This document shows, piece by piece, positions 42,540 through 53,008 of a stretch of 64,000 bases of DNA. The stretch comes from Zygnema cylindricum (Eukaryota; Streptophyta; Zygnematophyceae; Zygnematales; Zygnemataceae), in assembly GCA_037447655.1 (NCBI GenBank), contig JBBHKE010001036.1:1-64000 (forward strand), given 5' to 3'. Below the pieces are notes generated by a model, which saw nothing but the letters and a program-made list of their open reading frames with translations, was not told the origin of the DNA and did not search any database. The number at the start of each line of letters is the position of its first letter. Within the stretch, counting starts at the first letter, position 1. The position numbers and the translations under genes are program-made.

Positions 42540-43025
42540 TATTGGAGGTGGATTGGCGAAAGCCATGAAATTGTACACAAGAGAAAAATCAATGCGTTGG
42601 AGAGAAATTTATTTGTATTTGGGAGGATTTCATTAAGTGAGAAGAGTCACTTATATACAAAAACATACAGTGCTAATTACTATGGAGTCTAAACGTTCTA
42701 CGGTGCGCTGTAACAAAGGGATCCTAGTCTAGATTCAAATAAATGTATGTAAGAAAAAAGAAAGACTGGACCAACGGTCAAAGGTTTTGACCGACGGTGA
42801 AAAGACTTTGTACGTAGAAAAGACTAGACCGACGTATGTAGTGAAAAGTACAAAAGACTGTATCGACGTATAGAAAAACGGACAGGACCAAAATAAAGTC
42901 TTCTGGATAAGACGGTCGGCAAGACTTCACCGACGTAAGAAATGAAAATTACGGACAAGACCACCAACACATAATGAAAAGATAAAAATGTGCCAAAAGT
43001 GAACTGACGCTAATGACCCTTAACA
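42540..43025 (-). mobile_element. 3' LTR of G2
   Basis: Begins (- strand) at 43025 after a GAGGGGGG purine tract (43026-43039). Shorter than the 5' LTR by about 94 bp because of a deletion in its middle, and clearly diverged there (e.g. the stretch around 42720-42900). Confidence 0.88.
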
Positions 43026-43126
43026 CCCCCCCTCAAGCGAAAACTAGAAAATAGATTGAGATGAAAACAAAGTAAATTTAGCTTGGAGAAAAAGGAAGAT
43101 GAAGGCCAGAGGAGAGGCGGTGCTAC

Positions 43127-44059
43127 TCAAAGTGACGGCGATGAAGAGCCTTGGTGAGATAATCGACCACTTGGTCGACGGATTTGACATAAAGAAACTG
43201 GAGAGCGCCAACTTGGACCCGCTCCCGAGAGTAAAATGGCAATGTGCTTCGTCCGTTTGTGGTGAACAGGATTGCGGATCAAAGCAAAAGCTACCTGGGA
43301 ATCGGAAAAGATAGGGGTAGGGGCTGAAGGGGGAAATCCAAGATTGGAAAGTAGAGTCCGAAGCCAGACAGCTTCCTTGGCGGCGTGACAAACAGCCATA
43401 TATTCCACCTCAGTGTTGTAGCATGCAGTGGTAGGCTGCTTTTTGCATGACCAAGAGATAAGACCATTGCCCAAAAAAAAGCACGAGTCAGTGGTGGAAC
43501 GGCGGGAAAACTCATCTTGTGCCCAATCTGAATCAACAAAACCCGTAAGAGTACAAGAGCCAGAGGAATAATATGTAAGACAAAGAGTTTTAGTGCCTTT
43601 TAGATAACGAAAGACACGTTTGGCTGCAGCAAGATGATCAAGAGAGGGACGATGGAGGAATTGACTGATTTTAGTGACTGATGTGGCAATGTCAGGATGG
43701 GTGGCCAGCATGGCGTACTTAAGGGCTCCGACCATTGAGCGGTAAGTGGAATGGAGGGAAAGAGAGAGAAGAGAATCAGTGGAAGGGAGGAGAGGGGCAT
43801 TGGAATCTAAAGGAGTGGAAAAGAAGGAGCAGTCTGCCATGCCAAAGTGTTCCAAAAGATCAAAGATAAAGGTCTTTTGAGAGAGTGAGAGGGTGCGAGC
43901 TGAGCGGTTACGAGAAACTTGAATGCCCAAATAATACGTGAGCTCACCTAGATCAGCCATGTTAAAGTGGGTTTGAAGAAGAGATTTGACAGTAAAGATT
44001 TTAGAGAGAGAAGGACCAACAAGAAGTAGATCATCGACAAAGATGGCAACATTGATCAA
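43127..44059 (-). CDS. copia RT palm to RNase H (element G2), open frame
   Basis: 310 codons. Catalytic box FVDD (VAIFVDDLLLVGPSL) and the usual GELTYYLGIQVSR. Then connection and RNase H: YRSMVGALKYAMLATHPDIA, RVFRYLKGTKTLCL, DSDWAQDEFSRRST, EVEYMAVCHAAKEAVWLR, FSDSQVAFALIRNPVHHKRT, KHI. A frameshift after KHI corrupts the last 35-40 residues, where other Cop2 frames read a TKAL-like end. The RT N-terminal half lies in a separate segment (44090-44515). Confidence 0.85.
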   Translation of the reverse strand: MINVAIFVDDLLLVGPSLSKIFTVKSLLQTHFNMADLGELTYYLGIQVSRNRSARTLSLSQKTFIFDLLEHFGMADCSFFSTPLDSNAPLLPSTDSLLSLSLHSTYRSMVGALKYAMLATHPDIATSVTKISQFLHRPSLDHLAAAKRVFRYLKGTKTLCLTYYSSGSCTLTGFVDSDWAQDEFSRRSTTDSCFFLGNGLISWSCKKQPTTACYNTEVEYMAVCHAAKEAVWLRTLLSNLGFPPSAPTPIFSDSQVAFALIRNPVHHKRTKHIAILLSGAGPSWRSPVSLCQIRRPSGRLSHQGSSSPSL

Positions 44060-44089
44060 GGAGGTGCCAGAGCCCGAGAGTAAATGCTA

Positions 44090-44515
44090 AAATCAGCATC
44101 AATTCGGGTAAATCCTTCTTTCCGCATAATAGCATCTATAGTATGGTTCCATACACGAGGGGATTGTTTTAATCCATAAATTGTTTTAATGAGATGGCAA
44201 ACCAGATGCTCAGATCAGGGGAAATATAGCCCTCACGCTGATGCATGTAAATGTCCTCAAACAAGATCCCATTTAAGAAGGCATTCTTAACATCCATCTA
44301 ATGAACATGGAAATCATGTTCAGTAACTAAAGAAAGTAAAGTGCGGGTAGATGTCAACCAAGCAACTGGAGCAAAGGTTTAAGTAAAATGTATACCTTCA
44401 ATTTGGGAAAAGCCCTTCGCCACCATGCGAGCTTTGTATTTGTCCATGGATCCATTGCCTTTCTGTTTTACACTAAAGACCCATTTTGAGCCGATTCCCT
44501 TTTTTCCAGGGGGAA
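44090..44515 (-). pseudogene. copia RT N-terminal half (element G2), with stop
   Basis: Encodes GSKWVFSVKQKGNGSMDKYK, GFSQIEGIHFT, a stop (44382-44384 region, TTTAAG on + strand), TFAPVAWLTSTRTLLSLV, HQMDVKNAFLNGILFED and YMHQREGYIS, then drifts out of frame. Near-identical to 41060-41459 in G1, including the stop. Confidence 0.82.
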
Positions 44516-44686
44516 GGGGAACAAGATTCCATGTTTTGTTGGAAATTAAGGCATTGAATTCAGCATCATCGGCAATTTTCCAAAAGAAGGCATGAGGAAG
44601 TTTAAGGGCAGATTTGAGAGAGAGAGGGGCTAAAATAAGAGAGGCAGAGGCCCCAGCCGAGTAAGCGTAAGCAAGAGAGGAATGGC

Positions 44687-44980
44687 CTATGGAGGTAGTA
44701 AGCCAAGAGGGGGGAACTCTAGGGCGTGCGGGCTTACGAGGAGGTAAAAGAGAGGGCTCAGGAAGAGGGGAAGTCTCAAGTTCGGGGGGTGAAGGCTCAA
44801 GAGGAGTAAAAGGCCAAGAAAGAGGTGAGTGGGAAAAAATTGTGGGGGAAAGATTGTCAAAAAGAGGATCATCTTGAAAAAGAGGGATAAAGGAGGTAGT
44901 ATCTTCGGAATTTGTGACAAGATGAGAAAGAAGGGCAGTTGATTGGCTAGCAGAAATGATGGGAGAAGCCTAGAAGACAA
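44687..44980 (-). pseudogene. proline/leucine-rich linker between integrase and RT (G2)
   Basis: Low-complexity stretch on the - strand dominated by Pro, Leu, Ser and Phe, between integrase and RT. It is the variable linker position of copia polyproteins and has no domain of its own. Confidence 0.5.
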
Positions 44981-45974
44981 CAGGGGTAGGAGAAGATGGA
45001 GGAGGGGGGTGACTTGAAGATAATGAGGGAAAAAATACGGGAGGACTAGGAGGAGAGGAGTGGGAATGTTTAAGGTAGGTGAGGTTAGGTGGCTGAAGAG
45101 ATTGAAGGGGAAGTTTTGGAAGAAGAGGGGAAGGGAAAGGAGTACGAAACAAGGTTTGGGGAAGTGGCGTTTCGTTGAAAGTTACTTCTCTAGTGGTGAT
45201 GACGCGATTTTGAGAAGGACTCAAGATGCGGTACCCTTTGGAATTTGGAGCGTAACCAACAAAAATGCGACGAAATGCGCGGGCACCCAATTTGCCGTCA
45301 GATTGGAGAAGGCCTTTATACCACGCTTCACATCCAAGGTTTCGAAGGTGACGTATATCTGGTTTAACAAAGGACCACGCTTCCATTGGAGTAGATTTTT
45401 GTAAAGCGTTAGTGAGACAAAGATTGCGTAAGTAATTTGCGCAAACGACAGCCTCTGCCCAAAATTCATAAGGCAAATTAGAAAGGTATAGCATGTAGCA
45501 TGACATGTCATGTAATGTACGATTGTACCTTTCAGCAATGTCGTTTTGCTGTGGCGTTCGAGGCGCCGTTAAATGACGCGAGATTCTATGTTGTATGAGG
45601 AATTCACAATATTGGTTGGACAAAAATTCGCCACCGTTGTCACTGCGCAAGACCTTGATTCGTTTGTTGTGACAATTTTCTGCCAACGCGTTAAATTCCT
45701 AAAATCATGCAAAAGTGTCAGATTTATGACAAATTGGATACAAGTGTGAAAAACGAGTGGCGTGGTTAATGAAAGTGACAAAATAAAGGGATCCACTGTA
45801 GCTACGTGTGCACATGGGTCCACATACATCCGTATGTACAAGTGCAAGGGGTTCAGTGATGACAGTAGTGCTACTGGGAAATGAGAGACACAACATTTTT
45901 CCTTGAACGCAACCGTGACAAAAATCCAAAGATTTGTTAGAAAACGAATTTATTCTGATTACAAGATTTGGCAA
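44970..45974 (-). pseudogene. copia integrase (element G2)
   Basis: 45974-45705 holds the zinc region end (CHGCVQGK) and first catalytic Asp (LVHTDVCGPM). 45686-44970 holds the second Asp (LRSDNGGEFLSN), the Glu (QNDIAERYNR), then FWAEAVVCANYLRN, GCEAWYKGLLQSDGK and VGYAPNSKGYRIL. All three catalytic residues are present. A short frame break near 45700 separates the first from the others. Confidence 0.85.
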
Positions 45975-46016
45975 AGTACTTAAACTTTCGCTATTTAAAT
46001 GACCATATCTTAAATG

Positions 46017-46829
46017 CTAAAAAGAAAAAAAATTGACGCTAGCTCTTAAAGCAAATATCTTGGGTGTACTATACGATTGTAAGACGTACATAGAATCTCG
46101 TGCTACGCGAAATCGTATAGTACTATTGTCTTTTCTATCAAGAAACATTACTCTATCATTAATAAATTCAACTTTTAAGGCGTCATAAGTGGCGACTTTT
46201 ACAAACAATAGATTCCTAGCTAGACCAAGAACAAAGAGTACGTTGTGAATGTGAATAGACACATTAGGGACTTTTACATCGCTAGTATAAGTAGCCAACA
46301 CAATGCGGTCGTCTCCTAAGGGAATCTGCATAGGAGATGATAAGGGAGAAAGGTGAGTGAACCAGTTGGATCGTGGTGAAAGGTGGTGACTAGCGCCACT
46401 ATCTACTAGCCAATCGTAAGGGGTTTGAGATAGAAAAGCGTACCCTTGTGGAAATTGAGTCTCCGGGGTGACAGAATTTGGGATATAATGGGTAACATTG
46501 CCATACCCAAATTCTGGTGAGGGAGGGATGACAAAAGGGGAGGCTATTGGAGTGGGATAATTAGAGGGAAAATATGGGGAGAAAGCGGTCGACCAAGGAA
46601 GGTTAACGGAGTTTGAAGAGGCATAGTGCGCTGCGGCGTTGGAAGATTGTGGGAAGGATGGAGAAGGGGAATAATGGTGAGGATAAGGAAAATTTGGAAG
46701 GAAAAAAGGGTGATGAGGGAATGGGGGGGTGGGAAGAACTCGTGGGGTGGCATTGGCAACGTTGACATTTCCTCCATTTTTAGGGAAATTGGAAGCCTCG
46801 GTTGTTTCCGCCTCGCGAATTTTCGACAT
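46017..46829 (-). CDS. copia protease region (element G2), open frame
   Basis: 270 codons. After a Pro/Phe/His-rich linker it encodes YDWLVDSGASHHLSPR with an intact D-S-G-A-S active site, then MQIPLGDDRIVLATYTSDVK and IHNVLFVLGLARNLLFV, and the GAG-pre-integrase-like RVARDSMYVLQS. This is the only protease in the window with the canonical motif in a long open frame. Confidence 0.82.
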   Translation of the reverse strand: MSKIREAETTEASNFPKNGGNVNVANATPRVLPTPPFPHHPFFLPNFPYPHHYSPSPSFPQSSNAAAHYASSNSVNLPWSTAFSPYFPSNYPTPIASPFVIPPSPEFGYGNVTHYIPNSVTPETQFPQGYAFLSQTPYDWLVDSGASHHLSPRSNWFTHLSPLSSPMQIPLGDDRIVLATYTSDVKVPNVSIHIHNVLFVLGLARNLLFVKVATYDALKVEFINDRVMFLDRKDNSTIRFRVARDSMYVLQSYSTPKIFALRASVNFFSF

Positions 46830-47604
46830 TCTTCAACGGAGTGTTCCTTTGTTTTGCAGTAAGCACAAAACAAACGCTGTACCCCCCCCTCGAAATAGTT
46901 TTTCTGATTTTCAGCAATAAAAGAATTTGCATGAGAGAGATTTGGAGTGAATAAAAGAGAAGTTTTGTCTCTTCATGCAAAATTTTTGTACAAAGGGAGT
47001 GAAAGGGAATGGATTGGTCTAGATTGTCTAACGAGGAAATGAAAGGGGAAAAGGTTTTAGGGAGTCCCCCCAAAAGGGTAGAAGAGAGGTCCTCGTCGGA
47101 AAGATGGACGCCTATCATGGTGCATTTTCCGGTTGACAATTCGACTGTACTAATCCAATCCTTCATGGATTCCGTTTGTTTTTTCATGGAGTTAAAAAAC
47201 GCTCATTTTTGAATTCGGCGAGCGGCCCATCCGGTTTGAATGTAAGTTGCTTGAAGACGATTCCAAGCATCGGCGAAAGAGGAGGTGCCACGAATAAGAC
47301 GAGTGCCCTCGGTAGTAAGTGACATCACTAGGCGAGCATGCGCATCCTCATCCTTTTGTTTCCATGCAGCTATTGCTAACTCTTTTGTAGCTTTTTCAAC
47401 TAGTGTATCAGTAGAGGAAATGATAGGAGGTTTTGAAATTCCTATAAAATGGTCCCAAATCTTCTCAAGTTTGAAAAAATGCATGGCTGAAAATGACCAA
47501 TCATAGAAGTTTTTGCCATCAAACTTCTGGATACTATTAGAAGTGGCATGGCCGGGCCCATAACCTATTGGAGGTGGATTGGCTAAAGCCATGAAATTGT
47601 ACAC
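46780..47604 (-). pseudogene. gag: copia gag and zinc knuckle (element G2)
   Basis: Starts at an ATG inside the 5' LTR (47604; MYNFMALANPPPIGYGPGHA) and reads through the primer site as G-Y-G-P. Body: KFDGKNFYDWSFSAMHFFKL, EKIWDHFIG, LAIAAWKQKDEDAHARLV. A stop at 47203 and frameshifts separate it from MKDWISTVELSTGKCTMIGV (47187 on) and from the knuckle C-AY-C-KTKE-H-SVEE-C (46867 on). All CCHC residues are kept. Confidence 0.83.
47554..47565 (-). other. primer binding site of G2
   Basis: GGTTATGGGCCC on the - strand, adjoining the LTR end CCTCCAATA. Matches 12 of the 15 anticodon-arm positions used in Cop1 and then diverges (GGCC). Same priming mode in a second family; here the ATG is not in the gag frame. 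Confidence 0.7.
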
Positions 47605-48145
47605 AAGAGAAAAATCAATGCATTGGAGAGAGAAATTGATTTGTATTTGGGGATGATTTCATTGAGTGAGAATAGTCACTTATATACAAAATACACAGTG
47701 CTAATTACTTTGGAGTCTAAGCGCTCTTTGGTGCGCTGTAACTAAAGGATCCTAGTCAAGATTCTAGTACATCTGGTCAACATTTTACATGACTAGATTC
47801 TAATTTATGTAGTCTAGATTCTAACGTAAGTTAGATTGTAACGGATTGACTTTAGGTCGGCAATGTACAAAAGTAATTAAGACCTAAAGTAACGAAGTAG
47901 ACTCAAGCGACAAAGAGTACGAAAAACAAAATGAAAGTACAAAAAGACAAAAAGAAAACATACGTAAAAATAGAGACCGTCGCCCAAAGAACTTGTACGT
48001 AGGGCGACAAGACTGGATCGACGCATGTAGAGTACGAAGAAAACCAAGACCGGACCGGCCCATGTAATGATGGGTACGGACGAGACCAAGACCAGACCGA
48101 CGTATGACGAGTACGGACAGACGTAACGCTAAATGACCCTTAACA
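47566..48145 (-). mobile_element. 5' LTR of G2
   Basis: 580 bp, similar over its length to the G1 LTR at 39393-39963 and to the ends of the shorter 3' LTR. Contains an ATG at 47604 opening the gag frame. Confidence 0.88.
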
Positions 48146-49291
48146 ACCACCTTAAGTCCAATGGATTTAAGTCACATGCCGCCACCTTGGCAAGCACTAA
48201 CCCTTAACTACTTCACCCTGTGAAGACTAGACTCCCTTGATTCTGACTCAAAAATGAATGACAAATCTGCTCATCAGAGCAGAAGTTATTTCTATTCAAA
48301 GACAACTCTTTTATATAGATGCTCTCAAAGAAAGTGAAATTTTGTGGGCTCGTTTGTCCTCACAGAAATTCATAGCTGACTACTACCTAATGACAACCCA
48401 CTATGATCAAGTAACTTAGTCCGCGTGTTACTACCCTAGCAAGCAACAGTTCCCAAAATTCACTCCTGTGAAGACGAGACTCCTCTCGGTGTGACTCAAA
48501 AACAATCATTGAATTTGCTCATCTGAGCAGTTAGTTGTTGTTGTCAAAGATAGCTCTTTAACACAGATGCTCTCACAAAGAGAGGGCACTAAAAAATGTC
48601 TTAGTCCTAAGAACCTAATCACATCCGCTACCTACTAACCCTCCAAGGTTCAGATGACAGTAAAGTACAAATATACACAAAATAACAGTATGAGCCAGAA
48701 GTCGCCTTAGATTTTGTAAGGCTTTGTACGGCATCAATCTGCATCAGCCATCTAGCACAAATGACGTTATGGTTTTGTTTGCTTCTCCACCTACATCTTG
48801 TAGGATCCTGCGACGTGTCAATCCGTAGTACTTTTGGCGTAAACCGCCAAAAGAACATTCCAAGTAGTCGGCACCAATATGGGTTGTCTGATCAAATGTC
48901 CAACTTTCATTTTCGTCCGTCCATGTATGGAGCTTACAAAATGTTGTATGCGCTTGTTTATTTGATCCCTACCATGTGCGAAATGTAGTTTCATTCTGTT
49001 AAATGAATTTCTCCACGTGGACTCTTTATTGTGGATTTGCGCCCAATGTACGTAATGGTTTTTCTACATCACTTGTGTAGGGACAACGGCTAGGGTGACT
49101 GATGGAGACTCTGAAGGACTGAGGATCAAACCCCGGATAGTCCACTGCTTTTGGTAAGGACTAATCCTATCTCTTTCCCTCCCCTTACTTTGTCATCCTA
49201 AAAACCAAGGCGCCAGCCATGGTGTTTCTCTGATTGTTCCTATAGCTAGGCGAATACAAAATGAGATAGATTCTTGTTACCTTTATCAACA
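48146..49291 (-). mobile_element. LTR of element F (family Cop1), with internal duplication
   Basis: On the - strand starts TGTTGATAAAGG (49291) after the purine tract 49292-49308. Contains a tRNA-like module (49076-49146). Two related blocks (about 48206-48370 and 48463-48620), both with GTGAAGACNAGACTCC, TTTGCTCATC and GAGCAG, look like duplicated copies of the LTR 3' portion or two LTR ends joined. Left boundary abuts the G2 LTR and is uncertain. Confidence 0.6.
49076..49146 (+). other. antisense tRNA-like module in LTR F
   Basis: ACAACGGCTAGGGTGAC followed about 40 bp later by GGATCAAACCCCGG (T-arm/B-box-like). Position about 145-215 bp from the LTR start, matching the other Cop1 LTRs. 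Strongly decayed; identified mainly by position. Confidence 0.4.
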
Positions 49292-49860
49292 CTCCCTTTA
49301 TTTTTTGGTCACATTGTTTGTTCCAAAAATTTAATTTTGGAGATGGAACAAATTTTGTCATCATATCGGCCATCATTTGTCCATCAGGTTTATACACCAA
49401 TTACAACATAATATTTTCTAATTTTTCTCTCACAAAGCTTAATCTAATATCCATTTGTTTTTCTTTAAATTGGGTTTTTAGATTTGTTGGAATTGCAATT
49501 GCACCTTGAGTATGAAATAAAATATTTTGAAACCCACTCTTCACAAATCTTGGTTCTTAAAACCAGGATTTTACCCGTATTAGTTCTTTAACAACTCCAC
49601 AGGAATCCACATACTCAACCTCAATTACTACCTCATCACCCTATTAGCTGCCTCCCAGTCTGTCTTTCTATGCTTATGTCTTTCTATGATTATTCAAACT
49701 CCAACTGCGTACTCCAACTGTTGCTGCTATATCTGGTCTTGTACAGTTTATAAAGTAAATCAAACTACCTACAATTTGTCGATAAGAAATATTCTTCATT
49801 AATTCTTTTTCCTCTCGACTCATCTAATCGTCTAAAATTATCACACCTCCTTTAGCATTT
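49292..49860 (-). pseudogene. copia RNase H remnant (element F)
   Basis: - strand fragments: VYKPDGQMMADMMTKFVPSP at the end, an FVREKLEN-like segment, and upstream a QIVGSLIYFINCT-like and SREEKELMKNI-like block with many stops. Cut at about 49860-49871 by element E; no continuation of F is found right of E. Confidence 0.75.
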
Positions 49861-49871
49861 ATTTCATTGAT

Positions 49872-51895
49872 TGATAGGAATAAGAGTCATTCACAATGGG
49901 CTCACAATGACATAAATGTCTCAATGCCGAAGCGAAATTAAAATGAAATCAAACATTATGACACAATGAAAACTCATAATCCAAGATAGAGGTCGATTTA
50001 ATACTCAATGAAATAAACTCATGTTATCTCAATCCTTTACTCAAACATTATACTTCTCTTATTTTATTATTACTTAGTTGATTCCTAATTTTCTTCCTAA
50101 TTAATTTAATCTAACTCACACGGTTGCTTTTTAATTTAGCCGTGAAAACGATCTAGAACATTAACTCTAGAAGTGTCTAAATGTATTTAGACGCAAATAT
50201 GGTACAACGCAAAGTGAAACTACTAGAAACTAAACTGACAAAGTCATGTACAACAAACTTAACTTAAACAAAACGAAATTACTAGACGTACGTCGCGCGA
50301 AAGAAACTTCTCGAAGTACTAATCTAGAACTCAAACAAAACAAATCAAATCTAATCTAATCGTGTACACGTGAAATGTACACGCAAGAAATACTAAATCA
50401 AAATAAATAAAACAAAACCGAATCCGCGAAGTGACGAACGACTAAATCTAATCCATGTTGTTTTTGAAGATTTAGTTTCGTGCGTACGTGAAATTTGGTG
50501 CGCACGCGACGTTTCATGCGTATATATTTTACATGATGTACTGTGGAGTTTTGAACAGATTTACGGTTCGGGGGAGTTAGTGTACGAGCAAAATTAAAGT
50601 GACGTGTGAGTGGCGTGAACAAACATTTGAAAATGTACGGCGGATCGCGAAGTGATCCGATATAAAATATGAATTGTTTGAAACGTATGAAGTACAAATA
50701 AAGTGACGCGAACAAGCGTACGAAAAATATGGAATGTGCTGGGAAATGGACGGTGGATCGCGAAGCGATCCGATGTAAAATATTTGAAGAGGTTGAAATG
50801 TACGCCGCAAGTACAAAACATAATGCGACAGGCGACATTTATGGAAAAGAGCGTGACACGACGGTATATATATTTTATTTGCGACGGTTGCACTTATTGC
50901 AAACAACACGATTTCGGTACGAGTAGGATTTCGAAGGTACAAGATCATTTCGGCAAGTGGTTCGAGTTACACGTGGAGGTCCGACGGCGTCCGCTGCTAT
51001 TTTACAAGGGTTCGTACGTATGTGATGACAGATTACTGCGTGGACTTATCGACAAGTGACTAAGCAAGTTGTCAATTATGACGCGGATTTGTGGATGCGT
51101 CGGTGTAATTATTTGAAACATCAATATTTTGTTTTATGCGAACTAATGATTTAGTGTTGATTAAAATAGTTATATTTTACGTGATTAATGAGGATATCGA
51201 CACTTTAATTTATGTGTCGTATTTGCAGACAAGTGTACGCTTACGATTGCTTGACTTTCAGGTGTACGCTTACGATTAGTTTTTCTTAGTAATTGGTTAT
51301 TATGGTTAAATAGGACTTAATGACATTTACGTAATTTATGTTGGTTATTTTGACACTTAGTGATTCGTTGACAGCTCACAAGTGTATATATAGGAATGAG
51401 CTTTGTTAGAAATGATTCATCAATGCTGGTTAGAAAAATAGGGACCAAAGATGTAGTATTTTAGGGTTGTCGATTAGGTCATGCACTTTGAATGGTATAA
51501 TGATTATTTGATTATACTTTGATTACACTTTTGTTTATGTGTGATGCATTTGTTTGTTATTATTTATTTATGTTATATAATATATGTTTGATATGCACTG
51601 TTTATGCATTTGTCCTAGGGTTTGTTTATGTCGATTATTCCATCAAACCTTAGATGTTGTCATAGGGTTTATTTATGTTGATTATTCCATGAAACCCTAA
51701 ATGTTGTTTGTTGCGTCTGTGTACGCATATGGAGGATGCATTTCAAATGATTGTTCATTGGCCTAGCTTTGCTTAGCTTCTTGCATGATAGTTTAGGTTG
51801 CTTCTGCACTCTATTTTAGACCAAAGAACAACAATCCACACTAACTACAAACCAACATTACGTGAACATAGATTATAACATTCTAAATCTTAACA
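49872..51895 (-). mobile_element. 3' LTR of E, interrupted
   Basis: Outer parts 49872-50455 and 51839-51895 match the 5' LTR (62570-63217) in order: TGATAGGAATAAGAGT, CTCAATGC(C/G)GAAGCGAAA, TTAACTCT(A/T)GAAGTGTC, TAGATTTAATAAT-like end, TCTTAACA. Total about 641 bp without the insert. Confidence 0.88.
50456..51833. mobile_element. solo-LTR-like insertion inside the E 3' LTR
   Basis: 1378 bp, ends TGTTGTTTTT and AAGAACAACA (TG...CA with 7-bp inverted ends), 5-bp duplication ATCCA (50451-50455, 51834-51838). The uninterrupted LTR at 63150-63170 confirms the insertion. No coding motif, primer site or purine tract seen, so a solo LTR of an unidentified family is the simplest reading. Contains two copies of GGATCGCGAAG(T/C)GATCC about 113 bp apart. 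Confidence 0.8.
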
Positions 51896-52001
51896 ACCCC
51901 CCTCTCAAAGTTATATCTATACTAAATCTTAACCAAACTCAAAATAATCTTAACTTAGGCCTTCGTCTCATAAAGACATCATACATAGCACCTTTTGTTA
52001 A
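51896..52001 (-). pseudogene. C-terminal end of E pol, separated by D
   Basis: Purine tract complement ACCCCCCTCTCAAAG (51896-51910), then the last pol codons (reading AMYDVFMRRRPKLRLF, stop at about 51926). The frame is continuous with 58338-58733 once D and one GTTAA are removed: DMLTK spans the insertion site. Confidence 0.8.
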
Positions 52002-53008
52002 TGTTGAAATAAGTAGTTTTTGGTGTATTTTCTGGTCTAAAACTTAATAGCGGAAACATATAAAGAATATGTAGGCAGCCTGCCTCCATCTCTTCTCTCT
52101 TGCCCCCATACTTGTTGTAGTCACTGAAGGACAGCGAGAGCGATAGAGCCATGGCTGCCTCAGCTCCATAGGAAGGACTAAAGAGTGATTTAAGTAACTC
52201 TCAACAAAAGGTTGACTCCGGCAGGACTCGAACCCCCGACCGGCAGAGCGCGGCGTAGCCGTTAGCTCTAACCAATCTGTTGTAGAAGTCCGTTAGGAGA
52301 TATAGGGTTTCATTAAAATTTAAACTATTGTATAATAGAGAAACCATTTAACTATAATATGGACGAATGGACATAGAACTTGTTAAGATTTAGTGCGAAC
52401 GACATTTCTCACGAAACAAATGAAACGGACATTTGTTTTAAACAGTCGACATTCAATGTCGGATTTAATCTGACAGTGCACATCATCGCCGAGATTGCGG
52501 AATGGTCACTTTGAATTTTATGGACGTGGCATGACGTGGCGCCGCGTGGAAGGATAACATTCGGTCGCGAGAATTCAGGATATATACGAACGAGTGGAAA
52601 AGTGACACGCGTCCACTCAGTAGCCTTATCGTACACCAGCCGTACAAAAAGGACATCGACCGTAGTACCTTTATGTACTGTACAGTAATATGACTGGTTC
52701 GTACTTCAGTAGATAGGGGTTGTGAGAGAGGTTTAGGACTTAGGAAATTTTGGTAGATAGTCACCTCTCTCTAAAGAGAGCTTTGTATAAAATTGGCATT
52801 TTTGCCGGCTCATAACTAATCGGCTGGTTGGCCATTTTTCAGTGATTCTTTTTGCTACGGACTCAAAAGAGTCCAGGCTGCATAGGGGTGCAGTCAAATT
52901 GTTATTTTGCCTTTCTGGACACCAGTGGTTGTGGCTTGAAGTGGGTTAGTTAAATACTATCTAGAGGCTTCCTGTATTCTGTGGTCCAATGGAGGACACA
53001 GTATTGTA
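52002..53008 (+). mobile_element. 5' LTR of D
   Basis: Starts TGTTGAAATAAGTAG, ends TATTGTA (CA changed to TA) directly before the primer site. Landmarks: CATGGCTGCC block, antisense tRNA-like module (52211-52285), GTTTAGGACTTAGG, candidate TATA box TATAAAA at 52786-52792. The LTR-end ATG GAG is followed by an in-frame TAG created by the terminal change, absent from the 3' LTR. Confidence 0.93.
52211..52285 (-). other. antisense tRNA-like module in 5' LTR of D
   Basis: - strand: ACAGATTGGTTAGAGC (A-box-like), GGCTACGCCGCGCTCTGCCGG, then GGGGGTTCGAGTCCTGCC (B-box GGTTCGAGTCC intact) and GGAGTCAACC. The best-preserved module of the set. It keeps both internal Pol III promoter boxes by consensus, but the acceptor stem does not pair well. 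Confidence 0.68.

Larger units (their letters stand above)
42540..48145 (-). mobile_element. Ty1/copia element G2 (family Cop2), full length
   Basis: 5606 bp. 3' LTR 42540-43025 (486 bp) and 5' LTR 47566-48145 (580 bp) share ends TGTTAAGGGTC...CCAATA (- strand). The 3' LTR lacks part of the middle. Internal order gag, zinc knuckle, protease, integrase, RT, RNase H. No 5-bp duplication is visible (flanks TTGTC and ACCAC). Cop2 differs from Cop1 in pol sequence and LTR but uses a related primer site. Confidence 0.9.

Noticed and set aside
52211-52285. A functional nuclear tRNA gene in the LTR
   Set aside because: B-box and part of the D-arm fit, but the acceptor stem and anticodon arm do not fold convincingly, and the sequence recurs as part of each LTR. 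Called tRNA-like only.
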